Part shown: in pieces, positions 42,174-50,701 of the stretch
Layout: every line of letters starts with the position of its first letter
How positions within the stretch are numbered: the first letter of the stretch is position 1
Source of the DNA: JAFALK01 sp042701975
GTDB lineage: Bacteria > Pseudomonadota > Gammaproteobacteria > Burkholderiales > Burkholderiaceae_C
DNA length: 64,000 bases
NCBI GenBank assembly: GCA_042701975.1
Contig: CP170561.1
Coordinates: 2,790,001-2,854,000 of the forward strand
Direction of reading: 5' to 3'
Notes under the pieces: model-generated
What the model saw: the letters and a program-made list of their open reading frames with translations, nothing else
What the model was told of the DNA's origin: nothing
Databases searched by the model: none
Made by a program: the position numbers and the translations under genes

Positions 42174-42836
42174 TCAGCGGTTCCACGCCCAGTTCAATCC
42201 CACCGTCCACCACGGATCGCGGGCGCCGCCCTGGTGCGCCGCGCGGCTGAGGTCCAGCGAGATCAGCTCGGTGATGAAGTAGCGCAGGCCGACGCGGTGA
42301 AGCGGGCGTTGCCCGTCGTCGAACCATTCCAGCAGGCCCTGCCACTGCGTGAAGGGTTGCCATTCGACGGCAGCGCCTCGCGTCGAGCGATCAGGCGAGC
42401 CGTTGCGGAACTCCCGGCCGAGATTGAGGTGCAGGGTGACTTCCGGCGTCGCAGCCCAGGTCAGCGGCACGACCAGCCATTGCCCCGCGCGATGAGGCGC
42501 CTGGTTCTGCCAGTTCACGCCGGTCGCGGCGCCGAGGCTCCATCCCGGCGCGAATTCACGTGCCCACTTGAGCTGCAGACCGCCGCTTTGCGGTGTGCTG
42601 TTGCTGCCGTGGATGCGCTTGCGGTCGATATTCAGGCCCCATTCAAGGGCACCCAGGCGGCAGGCCGGGCCGATGTGTTCCAGATCGCTGCCCGAGGCCT
42701 GTTCGGTCCAGACTTCGACCTGGCATTGCCCTGGATCGAGCGTGGTGGCGTCGTCAACGGAATGATGGCCGCCTGCGGCCATGGCGGCCGGGCAGAGGCA
42801 GCAGGAGGACAGGAGAAAAGCGGTACCGAACTTCAT
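42174..42836 (-). CDS. Hypothetical exported beta-rich protein
   Basis: A 220-aa protein with a signal peptide (MKFGTAFLLSSCCLCPAAMAA). The mature part alternates short aromatic-rich strands (GALEWGLNIDR, LQLKWAREF, LHLNLGREF, HRVGLRYFITE, WWTVGLNWAW), resembling a small outer-membrane beta-barrel. No known family is recognised. A start three codons upstream (ATG 42845) is equally possible, because neither has a clear ribosome site. It is downstream of fliR in direction only after a gap inside opposite order, so it is probably independent of the flagellar operon. Confidence 0.6.
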   Translation of the reverse strand: MKFGTAFLLSSCCLCPAAMAAGGHHSVDDATTLDPGQCQVEVWTEQASGSDLEHIGPACRLGALEWGLNIDRKRIHGSNSTPQSGGLQLKWAREFAPGWSLGAATGVNWQNQAPHRAGQWLVVPLTWAATPEVTLHLNLGREFRNGSPDRSTRGAAVEWQPFTQWQGLLEWFDDGQRPLHRVGLRYFITELISLDLSRAAHQGGARDPWWTVGLNWAWNR

Positions 42837-42879
42837 GGCCGGCATGATCGCAGCCGGAACCTTTCGGCAGCGTGACGCG

Positions 42880-43644
42880 CTAGCCGAAGACGGCGAGAAG
42901 TCGCTCCAGGGCCACGCGGAAGGGCGTTTCCATCAGCGGCAGCGTGGCCAGCATGCCCACCAGGCCGATGGAGACAGTCAGTGGAAAGCCGACCGAGAAC
43001 ACACCGATCTGCGGCGCCACGCGCGAGATCACGCCGAGCACCAGGTTCACGAACAGCAGCATGGTCACCAGCGGCAAGGCGATCCACAGGCCGATGCTGA
43101 AGACCTCCGCGCCCCAGGCCTGCGGCTGGGCCGCGCGCAGGAAATGAAAGGGCTCGTCGCCGACGGGGAAGGTGGTGAAGCTCTGCACCAGCGCCTGGAT
43201 CAGCAGCAGATGGCCGTTGATGGCCACGAACAGGAAGGCCACCATCGAGCCGAAGAAGCGCGAACTGGCCGTGCCTTGCGCGCCGGTCGAAGGATCGAAG
43301 AAGCCGGCGAAGTTCAGGCCCATCTGCAGGCCGATGATTTCACCGGCGAACTCCAGCGCAGCGAACACCAGCCGCACGGCAAAGCCCATCGACAGCCCGA
43401 TGACCAGCTGCTGCGCGATCAGCAGGAGCAGCAACGGGACGTTGTCCAGCACGGTGATGGGCATTGCCGGCAGCGAGGGCTGCGCGCAGACCGAGATGAA
43501 CACCGCCAGTCCGATGCGCACGCGCAGCGGCACCGCGCGGTCGCTGAAAATCGGCATGCCGGCGAACATCGCCAGGCAGCGGATGGTGGGCCACAGCAGC
43601 GGGTTGAGCCAAGCGAGCAGCTGGGCTTCGTTGACGCTGAACAT
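42880..43644 (-). CDS. fliR: Flagellar export apparatus protein FliR
   Basis: A 254-aa core component of the flagellar type III export gate, with six predicted membrane helices (for example LLLLLIAQQLVIGLSMGFAVRLVF and FFGSMVAFLFVAINGHLLLIQALV). The conserved LEFAGEIIGLQMGLNFA segment and the FDPSTGAQ loop are typical. It is the last gene of the fliFGHIJKLMNOPQR array; fliQ ends 21 bases upstream. Confidence 0.95.
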   Translation of the reverse strand: MFSVNEAQLLAWLNPLLWPTIRCLAMFAGMPIFSDRAVPLRVRIGLAVFISVCAQPSLPAMPITVLDNVPLLLLLIAQQLVIGLSMGFAVRLVFAALEFAGEIIGLQMGLNFAGFFDPSTGAQGTASSRFFGSMVAFLFVAINGHLLLIQALVQSFTTFPVGDEPFHFLRAAQPQAWGAEVFSIGLWIALPLVTMLLFVNLVLGVISRVAPQIGVFSVGFPLTVSIGLVGMLATLPLMETPFRVALERLLAVFG

Positions 43645-43665
43645 GCGCGTTGGTTGGAGAGGAAA

Positions 43666-43935
43666 TCAGCCGACGACCGAGGGGATCATCTGCAGCGTGC
43701 GCTGGATGTACTCCACCAGCTGCGTCATCATCCACGGCCCGGCGATGGCCAACACCAGCACGGCGGCGACGACCTTGGGCACGAAGGACAGCGTGGCCTC
43801 GTTGATCTGCGTGGCGGCCTGGAAGACGCTCACCACCACGCCGACGAGCAGCACGGTCAGCAGCACCGGCGCGGCCACCAGCAGCAGCATGAACAGGCCT
43901 TGCTGGCCCAGCGTGAAGACTTGTTGGGAATCCAT
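43666..43935 (-). CDS. fliQ: Flagellar export apparatus protein FliQ
   Basis: An 89-aa export-gate protein with two membrane helices (LFMLLLVAAPVLLTVLLVGVVVSVFQ and VPKVVAAVLVLAIAGPWMMTQLV) joined by the conserved loop AATQINEATLSFVPK. Length is exact for the family. It lies between fliP (12-base gap) and fliR. Confidence 0.95.
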   Translation of the reverse strand: MDSQQVFTLGQQGLFMLLLVAAPVLLTVLLVGVVVSVFQAATQINEATLSFVPKVVAAVLVLAIAGPWMMTQLVEYIQRTLQMIPSVVG

Positions 43936-43947
43936 GGGGATTGACGG

Positions 43948-44709
43948 CTATTGCGCGAAAGAAGCGGCGAGTGATCCGAGCAGCAGGTTCCAGCCGTCCG
44001 CCAGCACGAAGAGCATGAGCTTGAAGGGCAGGGAGACCAGCACCGGCGACAACATCATCATGCCCAGGCTCATCAGGACCGAGCTGACGATCATGTCGAT
44101 GACCAGGAAGGGGATGAAGACGAGAAAGGCGATCTGGAAGGCGCTCTTGAGCTCGCTGGTCACGAAGGCCGGCACGAGCACGCGGAAGGGCACGTTTTCG
44201 GGCTTCACGTCGGCTTCCAGCTTGGCCAGGCGCGAGAACAGCGCCACGTCGCTCTGGCGCGTCTGCTTGAGCATGAAGCCGCGCATCGGGCCCTGCGCGC
44301 GGTCCAGCGCGACCTCAAAGCCGATCTTGCCTTCGCTGTAGGGCAGCCAGGCATCGGTGTACACCTTGTCGAGCGTCGGGCTCATCACGAAGAAGGTCAG
44401 GAACAGCGAGAGGCCCACGATCACCTGGTTGGGCGGCGCGGCCTGCGTGCCCAGCGCCTGGCGCATCAGCGACAGCACGATCACGATGCGGGTGAAGCCC
44501 GTCATCATCAGCAGCACGGCGGGCAGAAAGCCCAGGGCCGTGAAGAAGAGCAGGGTCTGGATCGGCACCGAATAGCTGCTGCCGCCCGCGCCCTGGCCGA
44601 CCAGCAAGGGCAGGGTGGCCGGCGGCGTGTTCTGTTGTGCCAGCGCCGGCAGCGCCAGCTGCGCCAGCAGCACGGCCATCAGGCCCAGGATCCACTTATT
44701 GCTGCGCAT
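43948..44709 (-). CDS. fliP: Flagellar export apparatus protein FliP
   Basis: A 253-aa export-gate protein. A cleavable signal (ILGLMAVLLAQLALPALAQQ) is followed by helices with the family signatures FTRIVIVLSLMRQALGTQAAPPNQVIVGLSLFLTFFVM and ELKSAFQIAFLVFIPFLVIDMIVSSVLMSLGMMML. FliP and FliR build the export pore core. Its start overlaps the fliO stop by 14 bases. Confidence 0.96.
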   Translation of the reverse strand: MRSNKWILGLMAVLLAQLALPALAQQNTPPATLPLLVGQGAGGSSYSVPIQTLLFFTALGFLPAVLLMMTGFTRIVIVLSLMRQALGTQAAPPNQVIVGLSLFLTFFVMSPTLDKVYTDAWLPYSEGKIGFEVALDRAQGPMRGFMLKQTRQSDVALFSRLAKLEADVKPENVPFRVLVPAFVTSELKSAFQIAFLVFIPFLVIDMIVSSVLMSLGMMMLSPVLVSLPFKLMLFVLADGWNLLLGSLAASFAQ

Positions 44710-45040
44710 TGCCGGGGCCCTTGTTGCCGAACTTGCCGAGCAGCTGCGAGAACGAGGGCGCAGCGGCGCCGGGCACCTCGGGCTGCGGCGCCATCGTGTG
44801 CAGCGTGGCGATGTTCTGGCCCGTCACGCCCAGCACCAGCCAGCGGCGGTCCTCGCCCTGGCCCACTTCCACGATCAGCAGGCGCTGGCTCGGCGAGATC
44901 GGCTGCGTGGCGATCACCCGCATCTGGCCGCTCGTGGCGCCACCACCCATGGGCGTGCGCTTGAGCAGCCACAGCGCGACCGGGATCAGCAGCAAGATGC
45001 CGAGGAAGGAGAGAGCGGTAGGGAGCAGGCTTTGGGACAT
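44696..45040 (-). CDS. fliO: Flagellar biosynthetic protein FliO
   Basis: A 114-aa single-pass membrane protein that assists assembly of the FliP ring. One N-terminal helix (LLPTALSFLGILLLIPVALWLL) precedes a short cytoplasmic beta domain with MRVIATQPISPSQRLLIVEVG and WLVLGVTGQNIATL, the FliO pattern. The C-terminus is variable. A 91-base gap separates it from fliN; fliP overlaps its end. Confidence 0.92.
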   Translation of the reverse strand: MSQSLLPTALSFLGILLLIPVALWLLKRTPMGGGATSGQMRVIATQPISPSQRLLIVEVGQGEDRRWLVLGVTGQNIATLHTMAPQPEVPGAAAPSFSQLLGKFGNKGPGNAQQ

Positions 45041-45131
45041 GGCTCGGCCATTGTCGGCCGAACTTGAGGCCCGCGATCCGCCGGAGAAGGACCTCGGGCG
45101 GCGTGCTTATCGGCGCTTTGGCGCCGCGGCC

Positions 45132-45590
45132 TCAGTGGCCTTTGGACAAGCGCCGCATCCGCTCGGACGGCGTGACGATGTCCGTCAGCCGGATGCCGAA
45201 CTTGTCGTTCACCACCACCACCTCGCCCTGGGCGATCAGGTAGCCGTTGACCAGCACGTCCATCGGTTCGCCGGCGAGGGCGTCGAGTTCCACCACCGAG
45301 CCTTGTGCCAGTTGCAGGATGTTCTTGATCGGGATGCGCGTGCGGCCGAGCTCAACCGTGAGCTGGACGGGGATGTCCAGGATCATGTTGATGTCGCCCG
45401 AGGGCAGCTGACCCGGCGAAGCGTTGAAGTTGGTGAACTGGACCGGTGCCACCTGCTCGGTGGGCGAAGCCACCTCGGAAGCCACTTCGTCGGCAGGTCG
45501 GGCCGGAGCGCCCTCGGCTTCGGCCAGCGCGGCGGCCCACTCGGCCGCCATGGCGTCCTGTTCTTCCTGGCTCGGGCTATCAGGTGACAT
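45132..45590 (-). CDS. fliN: Flagellar motor switch protein FliN
   Basis: A 152-aa C-ring component. The acidic N-terminal ~65 residues are variable; the C-terminal SpoA domain (NMILDIPVQLTVELGRTRIPIKNILQLAQGSVVELD, then VNGYLIAQGEVVVVNDKFGIRLTDI) is the conserved part. ATG 45590 lies inside the end of fliM (11-base overlap), which indicates coupled translation; a start eight codons earlier is possible. Confidence 0.94.
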   Translation of the reverse strand: MSPDSPSQEEQDAMAAEWAAALAEAEGAPARPADEVASEVASPTEQVAPVQFTNFNASPGQLPSGDINMILDIPVQLTVELGRTRIPIKNILQLAQGSVVELDALAGEPMDVLVNGYLIAQGEVVVVNDKFGIRLTDIVTPSERMRRLSKGH

Positions 45591-46584
45591 CTCTCGCTCC
45601 CAACCAGCCCGCATCGGGGCCGGTCAACATCTTTTCTACCTTGACGGCGTAGCGGCCGCCCGACGTGCCGTAATGGCAGTCGAACACCGGCACGCCGTCG
45701 ATCTTGGCCTTGATCATGGCCTCCAGGTCCAGCTCGAGGAAGTCGCCGGGCTTGAAGGCCAGCAGCTGCTCCACCGTGGCTGGCGCGGTGCCGAGCTCGC
45801 ACACGAGCTCGACCTGCGCGGCCTGCAGCTGGTGCTTGAGCAGGTTGACCCAGCGGCGGTCGGGCTCGGAGGAGTCGCCCACCGTCGTCGAATACAGCAC
45901 GTCGCGGATCGGCTCCAGCGTGGAGTAGGGCACGCAGAAATAGATCGTGCCGCTGGTGTCGCCGATCTCCAGCGTGAAGGAGGTGCTGACGACGATCTCG
46001 CTCGGCGTGGCGATGGTGGCGAACTGCGGCTGCATCTCCGAGCGCTGGTATTCCAGCTCGAGCGGATAGATGCCGTGCCAGGCCTTCTTGTATTCGGCCG
46101 TGATCACCTCGACCAAGCGCAGGATCACGCGCTGCTCGGTGGCCGAGAAATCACGGCCCTCGATGCGTGCATGGAATTTGCCGATGCCGCCGAACAGCGA
46201 ATCGATCACCGCGAAGACGAGCGTCGGGTCGCAGACGATCAGCCCCGAGCCGCGCAGCGGCTTGACCGAGACGATGTTGAAGTTCGTCGGCACGACGATC
46301 TCGCGCAGGAAGGCGCTGTACTTCTGCACCTTGATGCCGCCGATGGCGACTTCCGGGCTCTTGCGGATGAAGTTGAACAGGCCCACGCGGATGTTTCGCG
46401 CGAACCGCTCGTTGATGATTTCCATCGTGGGCATGCGCCCACGGACGATCCTCTCCTGGCTCGCGAGGTTGTAGTCGCGTATGCCACCGGCCTGCTCTTC
46501 CTCGACTTCGAGCTTCTGGCTTTCGCCGGTGATGCCTTGCAGCAGTGCATCGACTTCGTCTTGCGAAAGGATCTGCTGATTCAT
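45580..46584 (-). CDS. fliM: Flagellar motor switch protein FliM
   Basis: A 334-aa switch protein that receives CheY-P. The N-terminus starts with the CheY-binding motif ILSQDEVDALLQG, then the CheC-like middle domain (LVFAVIDSLFGGIGKFH, ATIATPSEIVVSTSF) and a C-terminal SpoA domain (LLAFKPGDFLELDLEAMI). Length is normal. It lies between fliL (22-base gap) and fliN. Confidence 0.96.
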   Translation of the reverse strand: MNQQILSQDEVDALLQGITGESQKLEVEEEQAGGIRDYNLASQERIVRGRMPTMEIINERFARNIRVGLFNFIRKSPEVAIGGIKVQKYSAFLREIVVPTNFNIVSVKPLRGSGLIVCDPTLVFAVIDSLFGGIGKFHARIEGRDFSATEQRVILRLVEVITAEYKKAWHGIYPLELEYQRSEMQPQFATIATPSEIVVSTSFTLEIGDTSGTIYFCVPYSTLEPIRDVLYSTTVGDSSEPDRRWVNLLKHQLQAAQVELVCELGTAPATVEQLLAFKPGDFLELDLEAMIKAKIDGVPVFDCHYGTSGGRYAVKVEKMLTGPDAGWLGARDVT

Positions 46585-46606
46585 GGTCTATGGGTCCTGC
46601 AGCGCC

Positions 46607-47194
46607 TTACTGGACGATGAAGCTGGAGAACAGCACTTGCGTGATGGGCAGGTCGCCTTCGGAGACCTTCTTCTTCTTTTTCTTCTTGCCGGCAGCGGCG
46701 CCGTCCTCTTCGTCGTCCAGCTCGTAGCCCAGCGGGCGCACGGCTTCGCGCAGGATGTCGCGGGCCAGCTTGTCCTTGCCGTCGGGCGAGAGCAGCTCGG
46801 CCGAGGTCTTGTGCGAGAGCAGCACCAGCACGTTGCTGCGGATGGCGGGCAGGAAGGACTTGATCTCGTCGCCGGCGTGCGCGTCGCTGACCTGCAGCGT
46901 CACGCCGACCTGGGCGAAGCGGTCGACCTCCTTGTCGGCCAAGTTGACGGTGAAGGGCTCCAGCGGCACGAACACCGGCGGCTCGCCCTTCTTGGCTTCG
47001 TGCTTCTTGCCGGCAGGGGCGTGCGTGGCCTCGCCGCCGTCCTCGTCGCTGGCGGCAGCCTGCTTGTTCATCATCATCAGCAGCACGCCGCCGCCCACGA
47101 GGACCAGCACGGCCACCGCGGCGATGATGATGATCATCTTCTTCATGCCGCCTCCCTTGGCGGGAGCTTCAGCGGCGGCACTTGCTGTGGCCAT
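46607..47194 (-). CDS. fliL: Flagellar basal body-associated protein FliL
   Basis: A 195-aa single-pass membrane protein that supports stator function. The helix (KMIIIIAAVAVLVLVGGGVLLMMM) is followed by an acidic linker and the periplasmic FliL domain (FVPLEPFTVNLAD, QVGVTLQVSDA, AIRSNVLVLLSHKTSAELLSPDGKDKLARDIL). An unusual run of seven Lys (GKKKKKKKVSEG) interrupts the C-terminal part before the end. ATG 47194 has AGGAG five bases upstream. It is preceded by a 220-base gap, suggesting its own promoter. Confidence 0.93.
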   Translation of the reverse strand: MATASAAAEAPAKGGGMKKMIIIIAAVAVLVLVGGGVLLMMMNKQAAASDEDGGEATHAPAGKKHEAKKGEPPVFVPLEPFTVNLADKEVDRFAQVGVTLQVSDAHAGDEIKSFLPAIRSNVLVLLSHKTSAELLSPDGKDKLARDILREAVRPLGYELDDEEDGAAAGKKKKKKKVSEGDLPITQVLFSSFIVQ

Positions 47195-47226
47195 GAGCAC
47201 TCCTGTGGTTTTTCCAAGGCCCGGGC

Positions 47227-47247
47227 GCCGCCTTTTTTCAAGGCGGC
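47227..47247 (-). repeat. Perfect hairpin in the fliL leader
   Basis: GCCGCCTT and AAGGCGGC form an 8-bp stem around a GAAAA loop, 32 bases upstream of the fliL ATG in the 220-base fliK-fliL gap. It could be a leader structure controlling fliL or an RNA-end determinant. No T-tract follows on the minus strand. Confidence 0.5.
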
Positions 47248-47414
47248 AACAGGGCCAGCTAACCGCAATTATTGATGCAGCCCGGGCGGCTCATGCGGGA
47301 ATAAGGCTGGAGCCGGGGGGGCAATTCCTCGGATTTGTCTCCAGATATTTCGGCAAATCCGGGCTGACGTGAAGGTCTGGAGCCGCTCCCCGATCCTTGG
47401 ATCAGAGGGGGAAA

Positions 47415-48785
47415 TCAGGCGTAAACGTCGACCACGCCGCGCGGCTGGGCCACGCGCACGGGCTGTGCAGCGGCGGCCGCCGTGGCGTCGATGCCCTGCA
47501 AGCTGGCGTCGGACCCCGATCCTTGAGCGGAGCCGGCTTCGCGCTCGCGGCCGCCCTGGCTCTGCTGGAACACGCCGCCGCCGGCCAGCGTCAGGCCGGC
47601 GCCGGCCAGGGCCGCGGCCAGGTCGGGCAAGCCTTGCTCCAGCACGCTGCGGGTGTCGGCCTGGGCCGCGTGGAAGGTCACCTGCGCTTGCTGGCCGTCG
47701 AGCTTGATGTTCACCGCCACCGGGCCCATGTCGGCCGGGTTGAGGTGCAGCTCGGCGTGCTGGACGCCATCCTGAGCCAGCACGGTCAGGCGGGCGCCGA
47801 GTTCGCTGGCAAAACCGGCGTCGTCCAGCTGGGGCGTGATGTTGACGAGCACCGGCGCGGCGGCGCTGTCGTCATTGGCGGCAGCCGTCGCCTGGCCGGT
47901 GGCGCCGGCTTGCGCGGTCGAGGCCAGGCCTTCGAGGCCGCCGCTGCGCGCGCCGCCTTGGGCCGGCAGCACGCTCTTGAGTTCGCTGGCAAAGCTCTGC
48001 GCGGCCATGGCCTGCAGGCTCTGCGCATCGCCCAGGTCGGTGAGCTGGGCCTGGATCTGCTGGCCGCGATCGGCCAGCTGCTGGTCTTGCGCGCGGTCCA
48101 CGGCGCGGCCCTGGGCCTGCGCCACGGCGCTCTGGCCGGCGGCGGACTTGGCCGAAGGATCGGTGCCGGCCGGCAGCTCGCAGACATCGGCACCGACCTT
48201 GGACGGCTTGGCCGACACCGGGCCGGTTGCGCCGGCGGGATCGGCCGTCTTGTCCTGCGCGGCGGCCTGGGCCGTCGTGGTGGTGCTGCCCGCGTCGGCC
48301 AGCAGCTTGCGGCTGCGCTTGGTCTGCGGTGCGTCGGTCGTCGGGGTCTTCTCGTCAGCGGTGTCGGACTTGGCCTGCGCCGCTGCATCCTTGGCGTCTT
48401 TCTTGGTCTCGGCCGGCTTGGCGGTCTGCTCGGCGCTGGTGGTCTGGGCCGTGGCCCCTGGATCAGCCGTTTCGCTGCCGGCCGCATCCCGCGGATCGGT
48501 GTTGGCGCTGCCTTGCGCGGCGGCCTGCGATTGCAGGCGCTGCGTCTCGGCCGGCTGGGCCTGTTCGGGCTTGGCGGGCACGGGATCGGTCGGGCTGGGC
48601 GTGGACTCGGTGGGCTTGGCCGCTGCGTCGTTGGCGCCCAGGCTGTCGAAGTTCTTCAGCAGGCCGGCGAAGGCGCTGTCACGCGTACCGCTGCTGCCGG
48701 CTGCATTGCCCATCTGCAGCAAGGCCTCCGGGCCGCTATTCTGGGGGCCGCGCAGGCCGCCGTTGAGCGTGTTGAGCATGTTCAT
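47415..48785 (-). CDS. fliK: Flagellar hook-length control protein FliK
   Basis: A 456-aa secreted ruler protein. The N-terminal two thirds are Ala/Gln/Asp/Thr-rich and low in complexity, as usual for FliK. The C-terminal export-switch domain (about residues 330-420) has the Flg_hook pattern LNPADMGPVAVNIKLDGQQAQVTFHAAQADTRSVLEQGLPDLAAAL. ATG 48785 is preferred over an adjacent TTG. It sits between fliJ (3-base gap) and fliL. Confidence 0.9.
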   Translation of the reverse strand: MNMLNTLNGGLRGPQNSGPEALLQMGNAAGSSGTRDSAFAGLLKNFDSLGANDAAAKPTESTPSPTDPVPAKPEQAQPAETQRLQSQAAAQGSANTDPRDAAGSETADPGATAQTTSAEQTAKPAETKKDAKDAAAQAKSDTADEKTPTTDAPQTKRSRKLLADAGSTTTTAQAAAQDKTADPAGATGPVSAKPSKVGADVCELPAGTDPSAKSAAGQSAVAQAQGRAVDRAQDQQLADRGQQIQAQLTDLGDAQSLQAMAAQSFASELKSVLPAQGGARSGGLEGLASTAQAGATGQATAAANDDSAAAPVLVNITPQLDDAGFASELGARLTVLAQDGVQHAELHLNPADMGPVAVNIKLDGQQAQVTFHAAQADTRSVLEQGLPDLAAALAGAGLTLAGGGVFQQSQGGREREAGSAQGSGSDASLQGIDATAAAAAQPVRVAQPRGVVDVYA

Positions 48786-48788
48786 CAA

Positions 48789-49256
48789 TCAGGTCCTTGG
48801 ATGGTTGCGCAGCTGATCGCGGGCCACGCGGGCGGCGAACTCATCGCTGGCTTTTTGTTCCTGGCGCTGGCGCATCAATTGCGCCTCGGCCTCGCGGCGT
48901 TCGATCAGCTTCTTGATCGCGGCCACACGCATCTCGACGGCCACCAGGGCGGCGCGGGCGGCTTCCAGGCGCTGCTCGGCATGGTCGGCCAACTGGTCTT
49001 GCGACTCGATGGCGTCATTGAGCTTGCCGGAGAAGTTCTGGTAGCACTGGACGATGTCCATCGTGCCGCTTTGCGAGAACTGGCGGCCCCAGCGCTTTTC
49101 GTAGTCCTGGCGGTACTGGTTGAGTTCACCGGCCGTGCTGCGTGCCTGCGTGGCGCGCTGCTGGCATTCGGCCAGCCACGCCTGGGCCTCGTCGCGTTCG
49201 GACGAGACCTTCTCCAGCAGCAGGTTCAGCGTGTGCAGCGAATGGGTGGCACTCAC
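48789..49256 (-). CDS. fliJ: Flagellar export chaperone FliJ
   Basis: A 155-aa helical, coiled-coil protein that couples the FliI ATPase ring to the export gate. The pattern is long heptad helices (LLLEKVSSERDEAQAWLAECQQ; DAIESQDQLADHAEQRLEAARAALVAVEMRVAAIKKLIERR). The start is GTG at 49256 with GAGG upstream; fliI ends 25 bases before. Sequence conservation is low in this family, so position in the array supports the call. Confidence 0.9.
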   Translation of the reverse strand: MSATHSLHTLNLLLEKVSSERDEAQAWLAECQQRATQARSTAGELNQYRQDYEKRWGRQFSQSGTMDIVQCYQNFSGKLNDAIESQDQLADHAEQRLEAARAALVAVEMRVAAIKKLIERREAEAQLMRQRQEQKASDEFAARVARDQLRNHPRT

Positions 49257-49281
49257 GGTACTTCCTCAGGCAACGCGTCAA

Positions 49282-50700
49282 TCAGGCGGCCATCAGACCA
49301 GCCAGCTGTTTGATGCTGGCCGGCAGGTTCGCCTGGGCATTCATGTCTTGTTGCAGCAGGCGGTTCATCTCCGCATGCAGGCGCACGGCCAGATCCAGCT
49401 CGGCATCATGCCCGGGGGCATAGGCTCCCAGCTGGATCAGATCACGCGCCTTGTTGAATTTGGCCAAAAGCTGGCGGAATCGTCGCGCGGAATCGAGCTG
49501 GTTTTGCAGCACTACATTCGTCATCACCCGGGAGATCGAGCGCTCCACGTCGATGGCGGGGTAGTGGCCGGCCTCGGCCAGGTCGCGCGAGAGGGTGATG
49601 TGGCCGTCCAGGATGCCGCGGGCGGCGTCGGCGATCGGGTCCTGCTGGTCGTCGCCCTCGGACAACACCGTGTAGAAGGCCGTGATCGAGCCTGCGCCCG
49701 GCAGGCCGTTGCCGCTGCGCTCCACGAGCTGCGGCAGCTTGGCGAAGCAGCTCGGCGGATAGCCCTTGGTGGCCGGCGGTTCGCCAATGGCCAGGGCGAT
49801 CTCGCGCTGGGCCATGGCATAGCGCGTCAGCGAATCCATCAGCAGCAACACATGTTGGCCACGGTCGCGGAAGAATTCGGCAATCGCCGTGGCGTAGTGC
49901 GCGCCTTGCATGCGCTGCAGCGGCGGCGCGTCGGCCGGTGCCGCCACGACCACGCTGCGCGCCAGACCCGCCTCGCCGAGGATGTCCTCGATGAATTCCT
50001 TGACCTCGCGGCCGCGCTCGCCGATCAGGCCGACGACGATCACGTCCGCCTGCGTGAAGCGCGCCATCATGCCCAGCAGCACCGATTTGCCCACGCCCGT
50101 GCCGGCGAACAGGCCCAGGCGCTGGCCGCGGCCGACGGTGAGCAGCGCGTTGATCGCACGCACGCCCGTGTCCAGCGGCGTGCGCACCGGGTCGCGGTCC
50201 ATGGCGTTGATCGGGCGACGCTGCATCGGCTCGATCTGCACGTCTTCCAGCGGACCGCGGCGGTCCATCGGATGGCCGTGCGAATCGACCACGCGGCCCA
50301 GCAGGCCCTCGCCCATGGGCAGGTGCAGGCCGCGATCGCTGCCGCGGCGCCAGGGGTGGTTGGGCTGGCCGAGCACCGGCTTTTGCAGCGGCAGCGCGCG
50401 CGGCACCACGCCAGCTCCGCTGGCCAGGCCGGCCACCTCGTCGGTGGGCATGAGGAAGGCGCGATCACCCGAGAAGCCGACGACCTCGGCGTTCACCGGG
50501 CGCTTGCCGCGCTGTGGATTGGCGCCGCTGGAGGGCGGCAGGATCTCGCAGACCGAACCGACCGGCACCTTCACGCCCGAGGCTTCGAGCACCAGGCCGG
50601 CCACACGCACGAGCTTGCCTTGCGATTCCAGCGGGCCGCCGTTGGCTGCCAGCCGCGGCAGGTCCGCGAGGAAATGCTCCCAGCGTTCCTTGCGCTCCAT
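49282..50700 (-). CDS. fliI: Flagellum-specific ATPase FliI
   Basis: A 472-aa F1-beta-like ATPase that powers and orders flagellar export. Walker A is GLFAGTGVGKSVLLG, Walker B is the strand HVLLLMDSLTRYA, and GERGREVKEFIEDILG plus the C-terminal DLIQLGAYAPGHDAELD match the family. ATG 50700 follows directly after the fliH stop (1-base gap); the frame extends 54 codons upstream but only inside fliH. Confidence 0.96.
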   Translation of the reverse strand: MERKERWEHFLADLPRLAANGGPLESQGKLVRVAGLVLEASGVKVPVGSVCEILPPSSGANPQRGKRPVNAEVVGFSGDRAFLMPTDEVAGLASGAGVVPRALPLQKPVLGQPNHPWRRGSDRGLHLPMGEGLLGRVVDSHGHPMDRRGPLEDVQIEPMQRRPINAMDRDPVRTPLDTGVRAINALLTVGRGQRLGLFAGTGVGKSVLLGMMARFTQADVIVVGLIGERGREVKEFIEDILGEAGLARSVVVAAPADAPPLQRMQGAHYATAIAEFFRDRGQHVLLLMDSLTRYAMAQREIALAIGEPPATKGYPPSCFAKLPQLVERSGNGLPGAGSITAFYTVLSEGDDQQDPIADAARGILDGHITLSRDLAEAGHYPAIDVERSISRVMTNVVLQNQLDSARRFRQLLAKFNKARDLIQLGAYAPGHDAELDLAVRLHAEMNRLLQQDMNAQANLPASIKQLAGLMAA

Positions 50701-50701
50701 C

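Noticed and set aside
43300..44340. Long plus-strand frames over fliR-fliQ-fliP
   Set aside because: They are antisense to unmistakable export-gate genes and show no domain.
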